This document shows positions 7,510 through 19,600 of a DNA stretch of 64,000 nt, piece after piece (the stretch's first letter is position 1; every line of letters begins with the position of its first letter). The position numbers and the translations under genes are program-made. This DNA is from Capitella teleta (Eukaryota; Annelida; Polychaeta; Capitellidae): NCBI GenBank assembly GCA_000328365.1, contig KB306940.1:71674-135673 (forward strand), in the 5' to 3' direction. Under the pieces are notes generated by a model, which was given only the letters and a program-made list of their open reading frames with translations, did no database searches and was not told the origin of the DNA.

Positions 7510-9828
7510 AAAAAATATATATATATAAAAAATTATAAATTTTATTTTTGTATCGCGTAAAATTAAAAAAAGTGCTTTAAAACGCCAACATGTCAAATGG
7601 CGTATCCACAACGTGTAGTAAATGAAAATAAAATGGAATAATAAATAAAACATAGTAAATTCAATGCTTTAAGAACAGGCTTTGTTAAAGTTTCTCTCGT
7701 CGTTCGTTTTCCTTCTAAACATCGCTTATCTAAGCGACTAATTAAATTGAAAGTAAGCCAGCCATGCAAACATAAAAGGAATCGACACAGCGACGATACC
7801 CTGTTCTGAGAACTATTACACTTTACTATTTGCATCTCAGTTATGGCATTACTATAAGCCCTGGGCTTGCTGAGTGTATTATGCCCCAGGGATGGATAGT
7901 CCTGTAGCTTCTGCTACATAGAAAATATATTTCTATGACTATGACTACTGTTTCCAGGTAATTGCCAGTAATGGAAGTCTCGGGGCTTATTATTCCTGGC
8001 TCATTTCCCGGCAGAGCTAGTTTTTGATTGAGCGCACTTCCACCGATATCACTGTCTGTCGTGAATTCAGATGTTAGATAAAAACACAACATGAGACTTG
8101 TAGATCATAACGGACGTTGTTTTGCGTCCAAAATCATAATGTTAACTCTGCGTAATCATAACGCACTCATAGAAACAAGTTTATCACACCGTCAAAGTCT
8201 GTTTCTGGTGCCAGACGTTTGATTTGTGGGCCTCTCATAAGACTTTCTCGCAACATCTGATTGCTAATTTCAATCGAGTACACCACTCGTTTATTGCCTT
8301 TTCTGTGGTAAAAAATATATGGAATTCTATCTGCAATAAATTAAGTTAACACGGAAATTGCGCTTGGAATGAGCATCAAAAATATCCTCCCATTTTTTAT
8401 CTTTCGATCAAAAAGCCACGCAGCCAATTAAATTGATTATTCCGTCACATAATATGTGACGGAATAATAACATATTATGTTAATATGTCGGTTGTGTGGA
8501 AGATACATATACTCAAGGCATCTGCTGCTGCCTTAAGATTTGCCTTACTGAAAATGTAGTTCAATATATGTCACTATACATGTGTTTTTAAATGGATATT
8601 TCAGAGTGACAAATGTTGACTGTACCCATATTTTTATGCACAATTCTAGATAAGTATATCGCTCTATTTCAATGATTCTATAATAGTTAGATTTCAAACA
8701 TGATACTCAATATCTCACTAAAGGAATAAATGATGCTCTTTTGAGGAAATAAAATATTGATCACGAATCACCCTGTTACGTAAAGTAGTAAAGTATTGAC
8801 GAAACGTAAAAATATCATAAAGGGACCGTAGAAACGTTTTTACTATTTTGGATGCCTTGATTTCAATAAGACATGCCAGCCAAATATGTATAAACAAATA
8901 TAAGGTTTTTTTCCCCCCTGTGTTTATTCATGTTTAATCGAAAGAAGGAACATAATTTTAGGCCATTACTAGTGCTCTCTTCTGGGCTTCACTTGACTAT
9001 TTTATAGTAATTCAATCGAAATGTCACAAGCACATGTCTTTTTCATTGTTTTGATACGTTCAAGAGAAAAATATCGGAGATATCAGTAAATTAACAGTCT
9101 AAAATCGATTTTGAATTACCGCGTAAATCAGGCGTTTTGAGGAAAATCCGATCCCTGCTTCACTCAAATTAGCGCCAGAGGTGATCACGTGACTGTCTGG
9201 GAAATTTAATGGTTGCAAGTTTTATTTGGAAAAATAATCTATATATATTATGTTTCGAACAACCCTAGCATAATTAAGACTTTATACAGCCTTCCAAATT
9301 CCCACATATTGATATCATATATTGATCAATATTGATTACATTATTCATTTGCATATCCTCATTGATGTAATGGACACTTTGAATGGGAACGTCCTGCCAA
9401 TGAACATAATTATTAATTGATTAATGCTATGACCTTGATGATATGATGACATCAAAATTCTAATAAATATCATCGTTTTCCTTAAAGAAACTGAAAATTC
9501 CAGTCCAACACACCGTGCCTGTTTTGTTAATCACTCATATTAATCAAAGCATTATTTTATTCATGTTGTGTCCAATTTACGACTCGAATGAAGCAATTAA
9601 CAAATAAAATAGACTATTATTGACAATTTAATTAATTTCTTCATTCCATCCATATAAGCGGCTGAACTATTCCAAATAGATTAAATACGCGTTGCTCTAC
9701 CTGTAAATTCAGCCCGAATTCACAAACGGTGAGTTGAAGTTGAAATTGAGGTGGGCGTTCCGATTTCTGTGTTCTGTTCGATAGAATCTACGTCATCTAC
9801 CAACATTGCAACGACGAGCCAAGACAAG
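7510..9828. other. AT-rich intergenic stretch
   Basis: I see no gene here. It contains a short (TA)n tract near 7513-7527, a 31-bp palindrome at 8437-8467, an octamer-type ATTTGCAT near 9350 and many short frames without protein character. Confidence 0.6.
8437..8467. repeat. Perfect 31-bp palindrome
   Basis: TTATTCCGTCACATA is followed by a single A and then by its exact reverse complement. The 15-bp arms with a 1-nt centre would form a cruciform. It may be fused transposon terminal repeats or a dimeric binding site. Confidence 0.8.
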
Positions 9829-10154
9829 ATGGCGTTCACAACTCGCTTCGTCACTTCTCTCTTCACGACGCTGCTTCTTCTCGCATTCTTGTAGGTGTCG
9901 CAAATGCGAATGTCACCAAATGCTCTGATTTCTGTACTTCAGCTGACAACTGTAAAGGCTTTGGCAGCCACTCAGACTGCGAGCAGAAAAAATGCAAAAG
10001 AGTTGACCCCGAATCGTTTGCAAAATTAGAAGAATTATCACCAGATAAATTAAAGCTTAACTTAGGCTATAAAAAGATGTATAATTCAAAAAGATACTTG
10101 GTGCTAATTTATATCATTTTGAATTTAATGAATATTATTTGTTATGCAATTTAA
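9829..10154 (+). pseudogene. Small secreted Cys-rich protein gene, apparently broken or intron-split
   Basis: An ATG in good context (9829) opens a typical signal peptide: a basic/polar start, then LLLLAF. Directly downstream an open stretch rich in Cys (CSDFCTSADNC, then SDCEQKKCK) runs to a stop at 10152-10154, with a Lys/Leu-rich tail and a hydrophobic C-terminal end. The two parts are not in one open frame as read, so the gene looks broken or has a split I cannot resolve. I do not recognise the Cys pattern; a secreted binding, inhibitor or defence peptide are all possible. A poly(A) run follows at 10166-10190. Confidence 0.4.
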
Positions 10155-10511
10155 AAGAATTATCATAAAAAAAAAAAAAAAAAAAAAAAACCCATTAGAA
10201 CAATAATTATATCTTCCTGCGTGAAATTCATGCAGATGCAAGACGCGTTTGATTCATGAGATTAACCAAACCTTTGTATTCTCCGTGGTACACGGTGTCA
10301 GCAGCGACACGGGTTTCTTTGTGGACCTCGTGTTTTGTAGTGTCATGTAATGACCTTTAAATAAAAATATAAAAAATAATTTAAATAGATGTTATGTTCT
10401 TTTTTGCAACTTGTGTTTGTAAAGAAAAAAAACCCCAAGAGTTCGCACACGTGATCATAGCCAAAGCATTGCTTGATTCTACTGAGAAGGTTGCAGAGTC
10501 CCCGTGGCATC
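10155..10511. other. Spacer between two small secreted-protein genes
   Basis: It holds a homopolymer A tract (about 10166-10190) and AT-rich non-coding sequence leading to the PAN gene. No gene or clear promoter box is seen. Confidence 0.5.
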
Positions 10512-11105
10512 ATGCTGGGTTTGAACCTTGACCGACTGGTGTTGCTATTGCTGCTTCCTGGAACTCTTGCCTATTGTGAGTATTACAGTATTTATTGCCA
10601 TCCATTCCAAAGAAAAAATAAATACAAATTAAATTGAAAAGTTAAATTAAATTAAATTAAAAATTAATTATAAAAGAGAGCCTTTTGGTGAATTAACTTT
10701 TAAAACTTTTTCGATCAATTAAATTCTTTAACTTTTTTTAATCAAAACTTTGTGAAATTCAGCAGCTTATTATTAGGTTTAATCGAATGACAAGATAGAT
10801 TGAAATGGGCATGTCTGGTCACAACGATGCAGTTTTCCTTACACTATCGAGTATGGAAGATTGCAGAAGTTACTGCTTGAATCAAGTTGATTTCGTCTGC
10901 CGATCGGTGGAATTATCGATCAAAGAAACAAAGTGCCACAGGAATTCTGTCAAGTGAGTTGAAGTATAGGCATCACCAAACGTCAGTCTGAAATCGCCAT
11001 AAATATATGGGAAGTTAGTTTCTGATTGATGTATAGTAAGGAGCTGATTCTTTTAATGAATTTGATTTCTCTGTTGCCAGACAAAAAAGAAGCAGCCGAC
11101 AATGA
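10512..11105 (+). CDS. Small secreted PAN/apple-domain protein (69 residues, 3 exons)
   Basis: Exon 1 (10512-10575) encodes a signal peptide (LVLLLLLPGTLA) and ends at a GTGAGT donor. Exon 2 (10833-10953) follows an AG and encodes LSSMEDCRSYCLNQVDFVCR, then SVELSIKETKC. This is the C-x3-C, F-x-C-x-S core of PAN_1/apple domains, which bind proteins or sugars outside cells. Exon 3 (11081-11105) follows a good polypyrimidine tract and closes with QKRSSRQ and TGA. All phases agree (64+121+25 nt = 70 codons including the stop). At 69 residues it holds little more than one PAN core, shorter than usual, so more exons or another splice pattern are possible. Confidence 0.55.
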
Positions 11106-11514
11106 ACGCTGCTAATGTCACAACGGAAGACGACCGGATGCTTCTTCCATCCAGGGTGTTTTGATGGCTCTGACGGGTTCAACACATGAATTCCATTAAT
11201 TCCATGAATTCCATGAATTCCAGGGAAAGATAACACTGCCCATAAGAAATTCACTTAATCCCATCCGTTTCTGAAATGAGAGAAGACGAAGGAAGAAAAA
11301 CAAGATTGGGAAAATTTCATGAGAACATAGGTCCCATTGCGGTTGGCGTCTGGAATGAGATGTTTCATGGTTAGATTTAATTGTTTTGATTTCAAAAGGG
11401 TTGGATTCAAAATTTTGTGGAGTTCTGGAAGAGGCTTATAGGGCTGTTAAAATGAAACTTTGGTGTGTGGCAAGAGGTATACGGAATGCTGGTGTGTGTC
11501 TGGGAATGTGGAGA

Positions 11515-11795
11515 TGAGTGACTGAGTGGTGGAGGTGAGTTACTGAGTGGTGGAGGTGAGTTACTGAGTGGTGGAGGTGAGTGACTGAGTGGTGGAGGTG
11601 GGTTACTGAGTGGTGGAGGTGGAGGTGAGTTACTGAGTGGTGGAGGTGAGTGACTGAGTGGTGGAGGTGGGTTACTGAGTGGTGGAAGTGATTTACTCAG
11701 TGGTGGAGGTGAGTTACTGAGTGGTGGAGGTGAGTGACTGAGTGGTGGAGGTGAGTTACTCAGTGGTGGAGGTGAGTTACTCAGTGGTGGTTGAT
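11515..11795. repeat. 21-bp minisatellite
   Basis: About 13 copies of a unit close to GAGTTACTGAGTGGTGGAGGT are arranged head to tail with small variants (GTTACT/GTGACT/GTTACTC) and one partial duplication. No coding frame is supported. Confidence 0.85.
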
Positions 11796-12175
11796 GCAGG
11801 CAGCTGTGTGAGTGGGTAGCACACTGTTATGCAGTTTGGAGAATGGTCATTTTAGAAAGATGTAGAATTATTTAGCGAACAAATAGAGGTTTCTGTGTGG
11901 GTATTGTATGTCACTTTGTAAATAATACGATCGAATGGCGTTTTTTTCTTTTCTTGAACTACATGTGTAAGTTTCGGCAGATGCGTTTAGCAGGCGCATT
12001 GCCCGAATCACATTTCCGTAATTTCCGTAAGATCAGTAGGAGCTGTGCTTTAATTGAATGATCGTGTGCGCGGACAGTACTAACACAAACTATTGAACGA
12101 TTCAGTAATCGACTATTGAGCAGATGCACTTAATCATAAATCAAAAATCCAATAAGTGCCACTTCAAGTTTTAGG

Positions 12176-12210
12176 ATAGTGAATGTGATTAGGATAATCA
12201 CATTCACTAT
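12176..12210. repeat. 35-bp perfect hairpin
   Basis: ATAGTGAATGTGATTA, spacer GGA, then the exact reverse complement: 16-bp arms with a 3-nt loop. Confidence 0.8.
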
Positions 12211-13570
12211 TAGAAACTCACAAAATCACTTAACTTGATTAATATTACCTGCTTTACAATTACCGCAATTATAATGAACGCATAGCGCAGCTGGGCATGT
12301 GAATCAACTACGTTGCTTGCGTCAATGAACATTTCGCATATTGCCATGTATGTAAAGGAAGCTATGGTTTGTGTATGAATGGCAAATTAAAGGCAACTAC
12401 CTTATCCTATGAGGTGTGCATTAAATGTTGATGTCTGAAGTATTTTTCCTCATTTGCACGCTGAGTGAACATGTAAGAATCATGAAGACATATTGTTAAA
12501 GACGCATGGGTTGAATTCGAGCAGGTGTAATTCACTAGTCAGCCATAAAAACACGCCCATGAATAAGACATGATTTTTATTTTTTAATCCAAAATATGAT
12601 TAAGCTGCGTGCGTTGTCTAATTAATAATTAAAATTTACCAATAATTCAATCCAAACCTCTCCTATCACTATGTTCCTGGTGTAGCAATTGTACCCAAAG
12701 ACAGATCATAAAACGTAGTTTCAAAAACTGTCTTTATATCTTTGAATGCACTTGAATTGATTTTCTTAAAAGTTGCATTGCTCAACAAGTAACAGATGCA
12801 AGCGTCCTTGAGTAGACTTAAGCGAGTCATTCACTTCAAGGTTCTCTTTTCTTTGTTTGAGTAAGGCGGAATGTTCGGGTTTATGTCATCCATCACACTT
12901 ATACACTGGCGAGCAGTGGTTCAGATTGCCCGTTCCAGCGATGTCGCCTTTCATGCTGGCAATCTGCTTGGCTGTCTGGCACAAAATAACACGAGTATAA
13001 CACAGTCAGTTGCAAAATAAGCAAATATTTTGCAATTCGAATGTTTTGTCAATAATTTGCACTTGAGTTTAATTATGCCAGGACTGTTGGAACAGCGCCA
13101 AGAATTTTTGTCGCATTGCAGGCTTCAAAAGGCGCCATTCATTATAGATGGCAGCGGCTTTCGGCTTCACTACACATGCAGATCTATGGGGAAAACCGGT
13201 TGCATCGTAAAACATACAACAAAACAGAATTCTCCTTTAACGCAATCTTCATTTTGCAATTAAAGAAATTCCGCTTACTTGCTTGTGTTTTGAATGCGAT
13301 CGCAGCAAAGAATAAAGACATTGTCTGCTGAAGTTCAGCGATGCTTGTCGGCATCACGAATGTGTCCCCTGTGGGGTAGGCAGCCTCAAATACCCTCAGT
13401 TAAGCTAATTGTTCATTCATTAGCCTGCTCACTCCCCAGCCCCCCTGAGATCAAAAGGGCACCATTACCAGTGCCCATTGCAGCTGATTTGAGGGAAAAA
13501 TCTGCTTGCTAACCACACCTACTTGGCTGGTTGGGAAAAAAATCGGCGTGGAAAAAGGTAGCGACGTCGC

Positions 13571-13577
13571 CTTTAAA
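13571..13577 (+). promoter_or_regulatory. TATA-like element (TTTAAAA) before the vWA gene
   Basis: It lies about 97 bp before the start codon at 13668, with a C/G-richer likely start zone at 13598-13620. Weak evidence from position only. Confidence 0.25.
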
Positions 13578-13624
13578 ATCCTCGCCATATATCTTCGCAT
13601 TGTCGGGTTGAGGTGAACACCGCC

Positions 13625-13654
13625 ATGTCAGCTGGATATACCATCGTAGATTAG
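13625..13654 (+). other. Upstream ORF in the vWA gene leader
   Basis: ATG in a strong context (CCGCCATGT) opens a nine-residue frame, MSAGYTIVD, then TAG, 13 bp before the real start. If the leader includes it, it would probably lower or tune translation. Confidence 0.4.
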
Positions 13655-13667
13655 TGTTGTTGCAATC

Positions 13668-16600
13668 ATGAGCCTCTTGACCGTTGGATTATCTCTCGTC
13701 TTGCTCGCCGGACAATCGATCGGTCAACGTGAGTGCCACTCTCTCTCCTCTTGTTCTTATGCTTTTTTTAAATCCATAATTCAATTTTTTTCGCGTCGAG
13801 GCCACGAGGATTTAACATTAGATTACTACTGGCTAATAATGTATGCACCCTTTTTGTTATTTTTGTTATTCTTCCTGATAAACATGTAACCTAAGGCCCC
13901 CCTTAAGGAGTTCTTAAAATATTCTGTCAACCGACTCGTAAAGCAAATTTTGTCCCAGGGGCTGCATCGTAATTCTGACACCAAGTCAAATCACTCGAAT
14001 CATGTAATCGTGTCGATATATACGAGCATATAATTATAACATTGTTTATCAGTTTTGACGGTGAAAATTTATGAGCAAAATATATAAGTATGCTCAAAGA
14101 TTTGAAGATAACGAAAGATGAGTTGCAATCGAAAACAATGAATTTGACATTCGATTGATGTAATGCGCAATTTGATTGTAATTGGAAATGAGATGATGTA
14201 TTCAAGTCACTCACTGGACACTATTGGTGTATTGTGAGGGCATTTTGCATGATGCCCATCATAATTATAGTTATAATAATAATATGCCATGCCCTCTCAC
14301 TTGTATTCGCACGTCGTTGAAATGAAATAAATATTATTACTATTATTATTAATTATAGTTATATTTAAGGATGTCTGTGGTGGTCTGTGCCATTGGCATT
14401 TCATTGAGGCCCTTATACAAAAATGCTCGATTCAAGGTTTAATTACAGGCGAGCAGATTTACGATTTAAATTACTTCTAAAGTGAACTGAAAATGTCCTT
14501 GGTTTAATTAATAGTAACATTCTCAGGTAAATTATTCACATGTCTGAGCACGATTCCCATGCACTGTGGTACAGTGCAATTGCGCAGGTGTGAAAATATA
14601 AATTACGTAATGTGTAACTGTTAAATGCACCTTGCTTCCCCTCGGGCAAAACCAGACCACCAACTTGTCAAGCAAAACCCAAAGATTGCAAGATAGTTAA
14701 GAAAGGTTGAAGACAGCGAAATGTTGCGAGGCAAAACCCTGTAAGTAAGCGACAGATCTAACTACTAACATGGAACCAGACATAGAAGAAAAATGATATT
14801 AAAAACATTCACACAATAAATTTGAGGTTGTGCTGGATAACTTGAATTGCATGTCAGCGAGTCTTTAGAGATGCGGCTCTGAATTCATCTTATAATAAGT
14901 TATAACCAGTGTAACGTAATTTGATTAACTTATTTGTGAGTCGTATTTAGGAATCCGACGCCAAATTTGATTTTGAATTATCGTCGTGTCAAGTTGAAAA
15001 GTATTCAAATGCCAATGCGTCTTATGTGGGCCATAAGTAATTACATTGAAGCTGACAATTATGTCTAAGACTGTATGATACCGCACATCCACAGGAAATT
15101 AATAAGTGTTGTATAACTAAGTATTTGATATGAATCTGTAGTCTGGCTTCCCTACATGAGGATATCATGCTGCATGTGAACCTCAGGCCTCCCCTACATG
15201 AGGATAGCATGCTGCATGTGAACCTCAGGCCTCCCCTACATGAGGATATCATGCTGCATGTGAACCTCAGGCCTCCCCTACATGAGGATATCATGCAGCA
15301 TGTGAACCTCAGGCCTCTCCTACATGAGGGTATCATGCTGCATGTGAACCTCAGGCCTCCCCTACATGAGGATATCATGCTGCATGTGAACTTCATTGCT
15401 AACGGAATATATTCTCCTCGCAGAGTGTATCCAGAGTAAAATCGACCTGGTCTTCCTCATCGATGGTTCTGGAAGCATCTGTGACCGTGACAGAAACGTC
15501 ACTTACAATGTCACCGGCGGAGTCATCACGTGCAATCACTGGCAGATGCTTGTCAAGTTTGTCCACAATTTTGTTGATGATCTGGACATCGGCTTCAACA
15601 TGACTCGGGTCGGCCTTGTGACCTTCAGTACAGACGCCAAGGTCGAATTTAGTCTTATAGAGTAAGTTTTATTTTATAATGTAGATATATCTATTGTTCA
15701 TTTATGTCAGAGTCAACGTAAGATTATTATTATTATTGATCTAGGCACTAATCAATGTCACCAAGAAAATGATGCCAAATAATGTACATGCTGCAGGTTG
15801 AGCTCTGTTGACGGCCAAGCAGGCAGGGGGTATGGGTGTAAAAGGATAAATACATGCAGGTCGTAACCCCCTGTGATATAGCTGAATGTCCTCATCATGC
15901 CATCGCACTGATTCAATAGCATATTCGGTGTCAAAGCCTTAAGCGAAACATTTAATGTCGCTTTAAACATAAGAATGAAGAACATGTACTTCACGGTTTT
16001 GTGGTGTTGAGTGTTATGTGACGGTTTTATTAACCACAGATTTCGTGTTTGTTTCTCACACATGTATACCTCAAGGACGAGGGCTTACGAGCATTAAGGG
16101 CGATAACATGATATAGGGCACATCCAGCACCATAGATGCCTACCTCTGCAGAAAACTGAAATGCGTGGGTGCTTAACGTATATGAATATAGTATGTCATT
16201 ACATCATCCGCAATCGTATCATGTGAAAACCTAGTGAGGATTTTTTTACAGGTGGCTATTGTCTAAGTTCACACCTGAGCAGATATAAAACATCACAGAG
16301 ACCAAACTCTATTATTAGTGCTAACCAATAATTATCATGAATCGTGAGGTTCAAACTTCATCGCAGACTCCATTTGTCTCGACTAGAACATTCATTAAAA
16401 AGCATTGGTGATATATTATCTACGCTTGAGAGAAGCACAAATCAGTGTTTTGCTCAGTGTAAAAGTCACATGTGCATGAGGGTGTGCGTGTGCGTGTGTG
16501 TGCGCATGGCATGGTTCACAACATTTATACGAGCTCAATGTTCCTCCCAAAGTGACACATTTAGAAAGAACGGCTCAGAAGTCAGGATTTGCGATTCATA

Positions 16601-19600
16601 AAGATTACTTTAGAGGCAGCACCATGACGTCAACGTGTAATTAAATTTTACCTGTGTGAATTCAAAGCAAGAGTCTTTAATCGAGAGCTCAGGCGCATTC
16701 CTCCGATGAAAGGGGAAGGCTCCAATTTCTTTACCTCAAGGGTTGCTGAACCCAGTAAATCGAATGTAAAGGAAATAGAAGAAAAACTAAAGAGAGTGCC
16801 CAAGAAGACAGAGAATGGTATTTCATTATTTTATGACGCAAAAAAGGCGCGACTATGTTGAGAGCACAATATTTGTTCTTGCAGTTTGACCACCAAGGTA
16901 GCATTGCTGAATGCCATTGACCAGCTTCCCTACCCAGGAGGAAGGACTTCAACGTCACTTGGCATCAACACTGCCATCACTCAAGTATTCAACTCAGTTG
17001 GGGATCGGGAAGACGTGCCAAATGTATTGGTATTGGCAACCGATGGCACACCAACAGTGCCCTTTAACGGAGCAGCGGGCGCGGCAGTGATGTCCGCAGA
17101 AGATGCCTGGTTTTACTGCAAGCTGTTTACTATTGGAATCACGAGAGGCATAGACGAAGATCTCCTGAAGGCGATGTCCTCAGAGCCACAGCAACGTGGT
17201 GTGTCATATTTCATGGCCCCTGACTTCGATGGTTTGGAGGAGATTCGGCAAAACATCACATATCAAGTGGTAAGCGAGACATGCTACACCACGAAGGCCC
17301 CTGGATCGGGTAAGAACATAATTAGGTCACGTGAATTTCATGAGATTCTGGTGAACTTGGTGTACTTGCAGTGTGTAACGACACTTTCATCGATATCGCT
17401 ATATTGGTGGATGGGTCTGGAAGTATATGCAATGACTGCCCTGGATGTTCAACTTGTCCCAATTATGAACTAGTAAAGGAATTCGTCATTGGCATCACAC
17501 AATTACTGCTGATATCTCCTGATGAAGCAAGAGTAGCATTGGTACTCTTCTCCAACGAGGCCACGGTTGAATTCCATTTCAATCGGTGAGGCAGGCTTGC
17601 ACATCGATTTTACATTCACTTTTTATAATGTCAACAGGTATGATAAGAGTGACGATATAGAGCAAGCTATTAGAAGGATTCCCTTTTTGAATGCAGCCAC
17701 CAACACCCAAGCAGCTCTGCGGCTGGCAAGAGAAAGCGTGTTCAATGAAGCCAATGGCGACCGCCTGAACAGACGAAATGTCGTCGTTATTCTGACTGAT
17801 GGAAATCCAACTATACAGGCCGAGAACACCATACCAGAAGCTAAGCGACTGATTGATGAGCACAACCCTGATGTATTTGTCATTGGAGTGACAAATCGCA
17901 GGGCCTGCAATGATATTCTGTACAATGGTTCTTTGAATACAGATTCCTCAACTCCATCATCACCAGGGACATCACCAACAATATCACAGTCAACATTGAA
18001 CCACGAGTCCACTTTTCCGACAACTCCTTCTACGCCTCACATAGTCTCACCTACCTCCCCTACTTCATTGTCATCACAATCCTCATCATCACCAGGACCA
18101 TCACCATCCACATCATCACCAGGACCATCACCATCCACATCATCACCAGGACCATCACAATCCACATCGTCACCAGGACCATCACCATCCATATCATCAC
18201 CAGGACCATCACCATCCACATCATCACTAGGACCATCACCATCCACATCATCACCAGAACCATCACCATCCACATCGTCAGCAGGACCATCATCATCCAC
18301 ATCATCACCAGGACCATCACCATCCACATCATCACCAGGACCATCACCATCCACATCGTCACCAGGACCATCACCATCCACATCATCATCAGGACCATCA
18401 CCATCCACATCGTCACCAGGACCATCATCATCCACATCATCACCAGGACCATCACCATCCACATCGTCACCAGGACCATCACCATCCACATCGTCACCAG
18501 GACCATCACCATCCACATCGTCACCAGGACCATCACCATCCACATCATCACCAGGACCATCACCCACATCATCACCAGGACCATCATCATTCACATCATC
18601 ACCAGGACCATCACCATCCACATCAATTGGTCCCTCCCCAACAATATCACAATCAACCTTTGGCCACGATTCCACTTCCCCGACAACCCCTTCTACGCCC
18701 CACATAGTATCCCCTTCCTCTCCTGGACCAACTCCCTTGTCGTCATCGCTAGGTTCCTCGCCATCCTCATCTTCACTGACATCATCTACAACACCAATTA
18801 CCACGCCAACAATTGATCGTGGTAAGTACTCTTGATCAATGACACGAAACAGTTATGCCATTCGCTTCCACCAGACTGTAGAGAATCCGTTGACGTTGTC
18901 TTCATTGTCGACTCGTCCTCCTCCATTTACGGCGCAAACTTTGATCTTATGAAGAACTTTGTCGCCGATGTGGTTAATTTGATGCGGGTAGACAGCGGGA
19001 GCTCTCGCATTGGTCTTGTGCAGTTCTCAACCACAGTGTTGGAGGTATTTGGTTTGGAAACATTTCAGACCCTGTAAGAGAAGGCAACTTTCATAGCAGA
19101 TCATACTTTGTCTTGCTAATTTCAGGGATAGCATGCTGCCAGCCATTCGTTCTATTCGCTGGTTAACAGGCTCAACAAACACAGCAGAGGCACTCGAGTA
19201 TGTCAGCACAAATATGTTCAACGGACAAGGTGGCGATCGTCCGGATGTGAGAAACATCGCGGTGGTCATCACTGATGGAGGATCTAGCGACAAGCAAGCA
19301 ACATTTACGTAAGTTGAAACCAAACACATCCTGCGGTGTGAATGTAGAGCAGAAACCCCAATTCTTTGCATGGCCAATTCTAATAAAATCCCAAACCAAC
19401 AGAGCTGCACATAGTTCAAGAAGTAACATGGAAATTCTGGCCATAGGAATGGGAGATTGGGTTGACAAATATGAACTACAAGCCTTGGCAAGTGATTACT
19501 ACGAAGCTACTCTCTTGTTGGTGGAGAACTACGTTGATCTAGCTTCCCATGTTAAACCCTTCAAAGCTTTGTTATGCAATGGTGAGTCAGTGGGTTTCAT

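Larger units (their letters stand above)
11106..13667. other. Intergenic stretch before the vWA gene
   Basis: No gene is recognised. It contains ATTCCATGA-type short repeats (about 11189-11222), a 21-bp minisatellite (about 11515-11790), a 35-bp hairpin (12176-12210) and the probable promoter of the vWA gene near its right end. Confidence 0.55.

Noticed and set aside
13030-13263. Frame with APFIIDGSGF, like a vWA MIDAS start
   Set aside because: Only five or six residues match, nothing vWA-like follows, and the vWA gene starts downstream with full phase agreement.
15022-15396. 124-codon minus-strand repeat frame (and a plus-strand partner)
   Set aside because: Both arise from the 42-bp minisatellite in vWA intron 1. 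Splice phases show that exon 2 starts at 15424.
18037-18804. 255-codon minus-strand frame of VDGDGPGDD repeats
   Set aside because: It is the antisense of the 27-bp SSPGPSPST coding repeat; a repeat length divisible by three keeps it open by construction.
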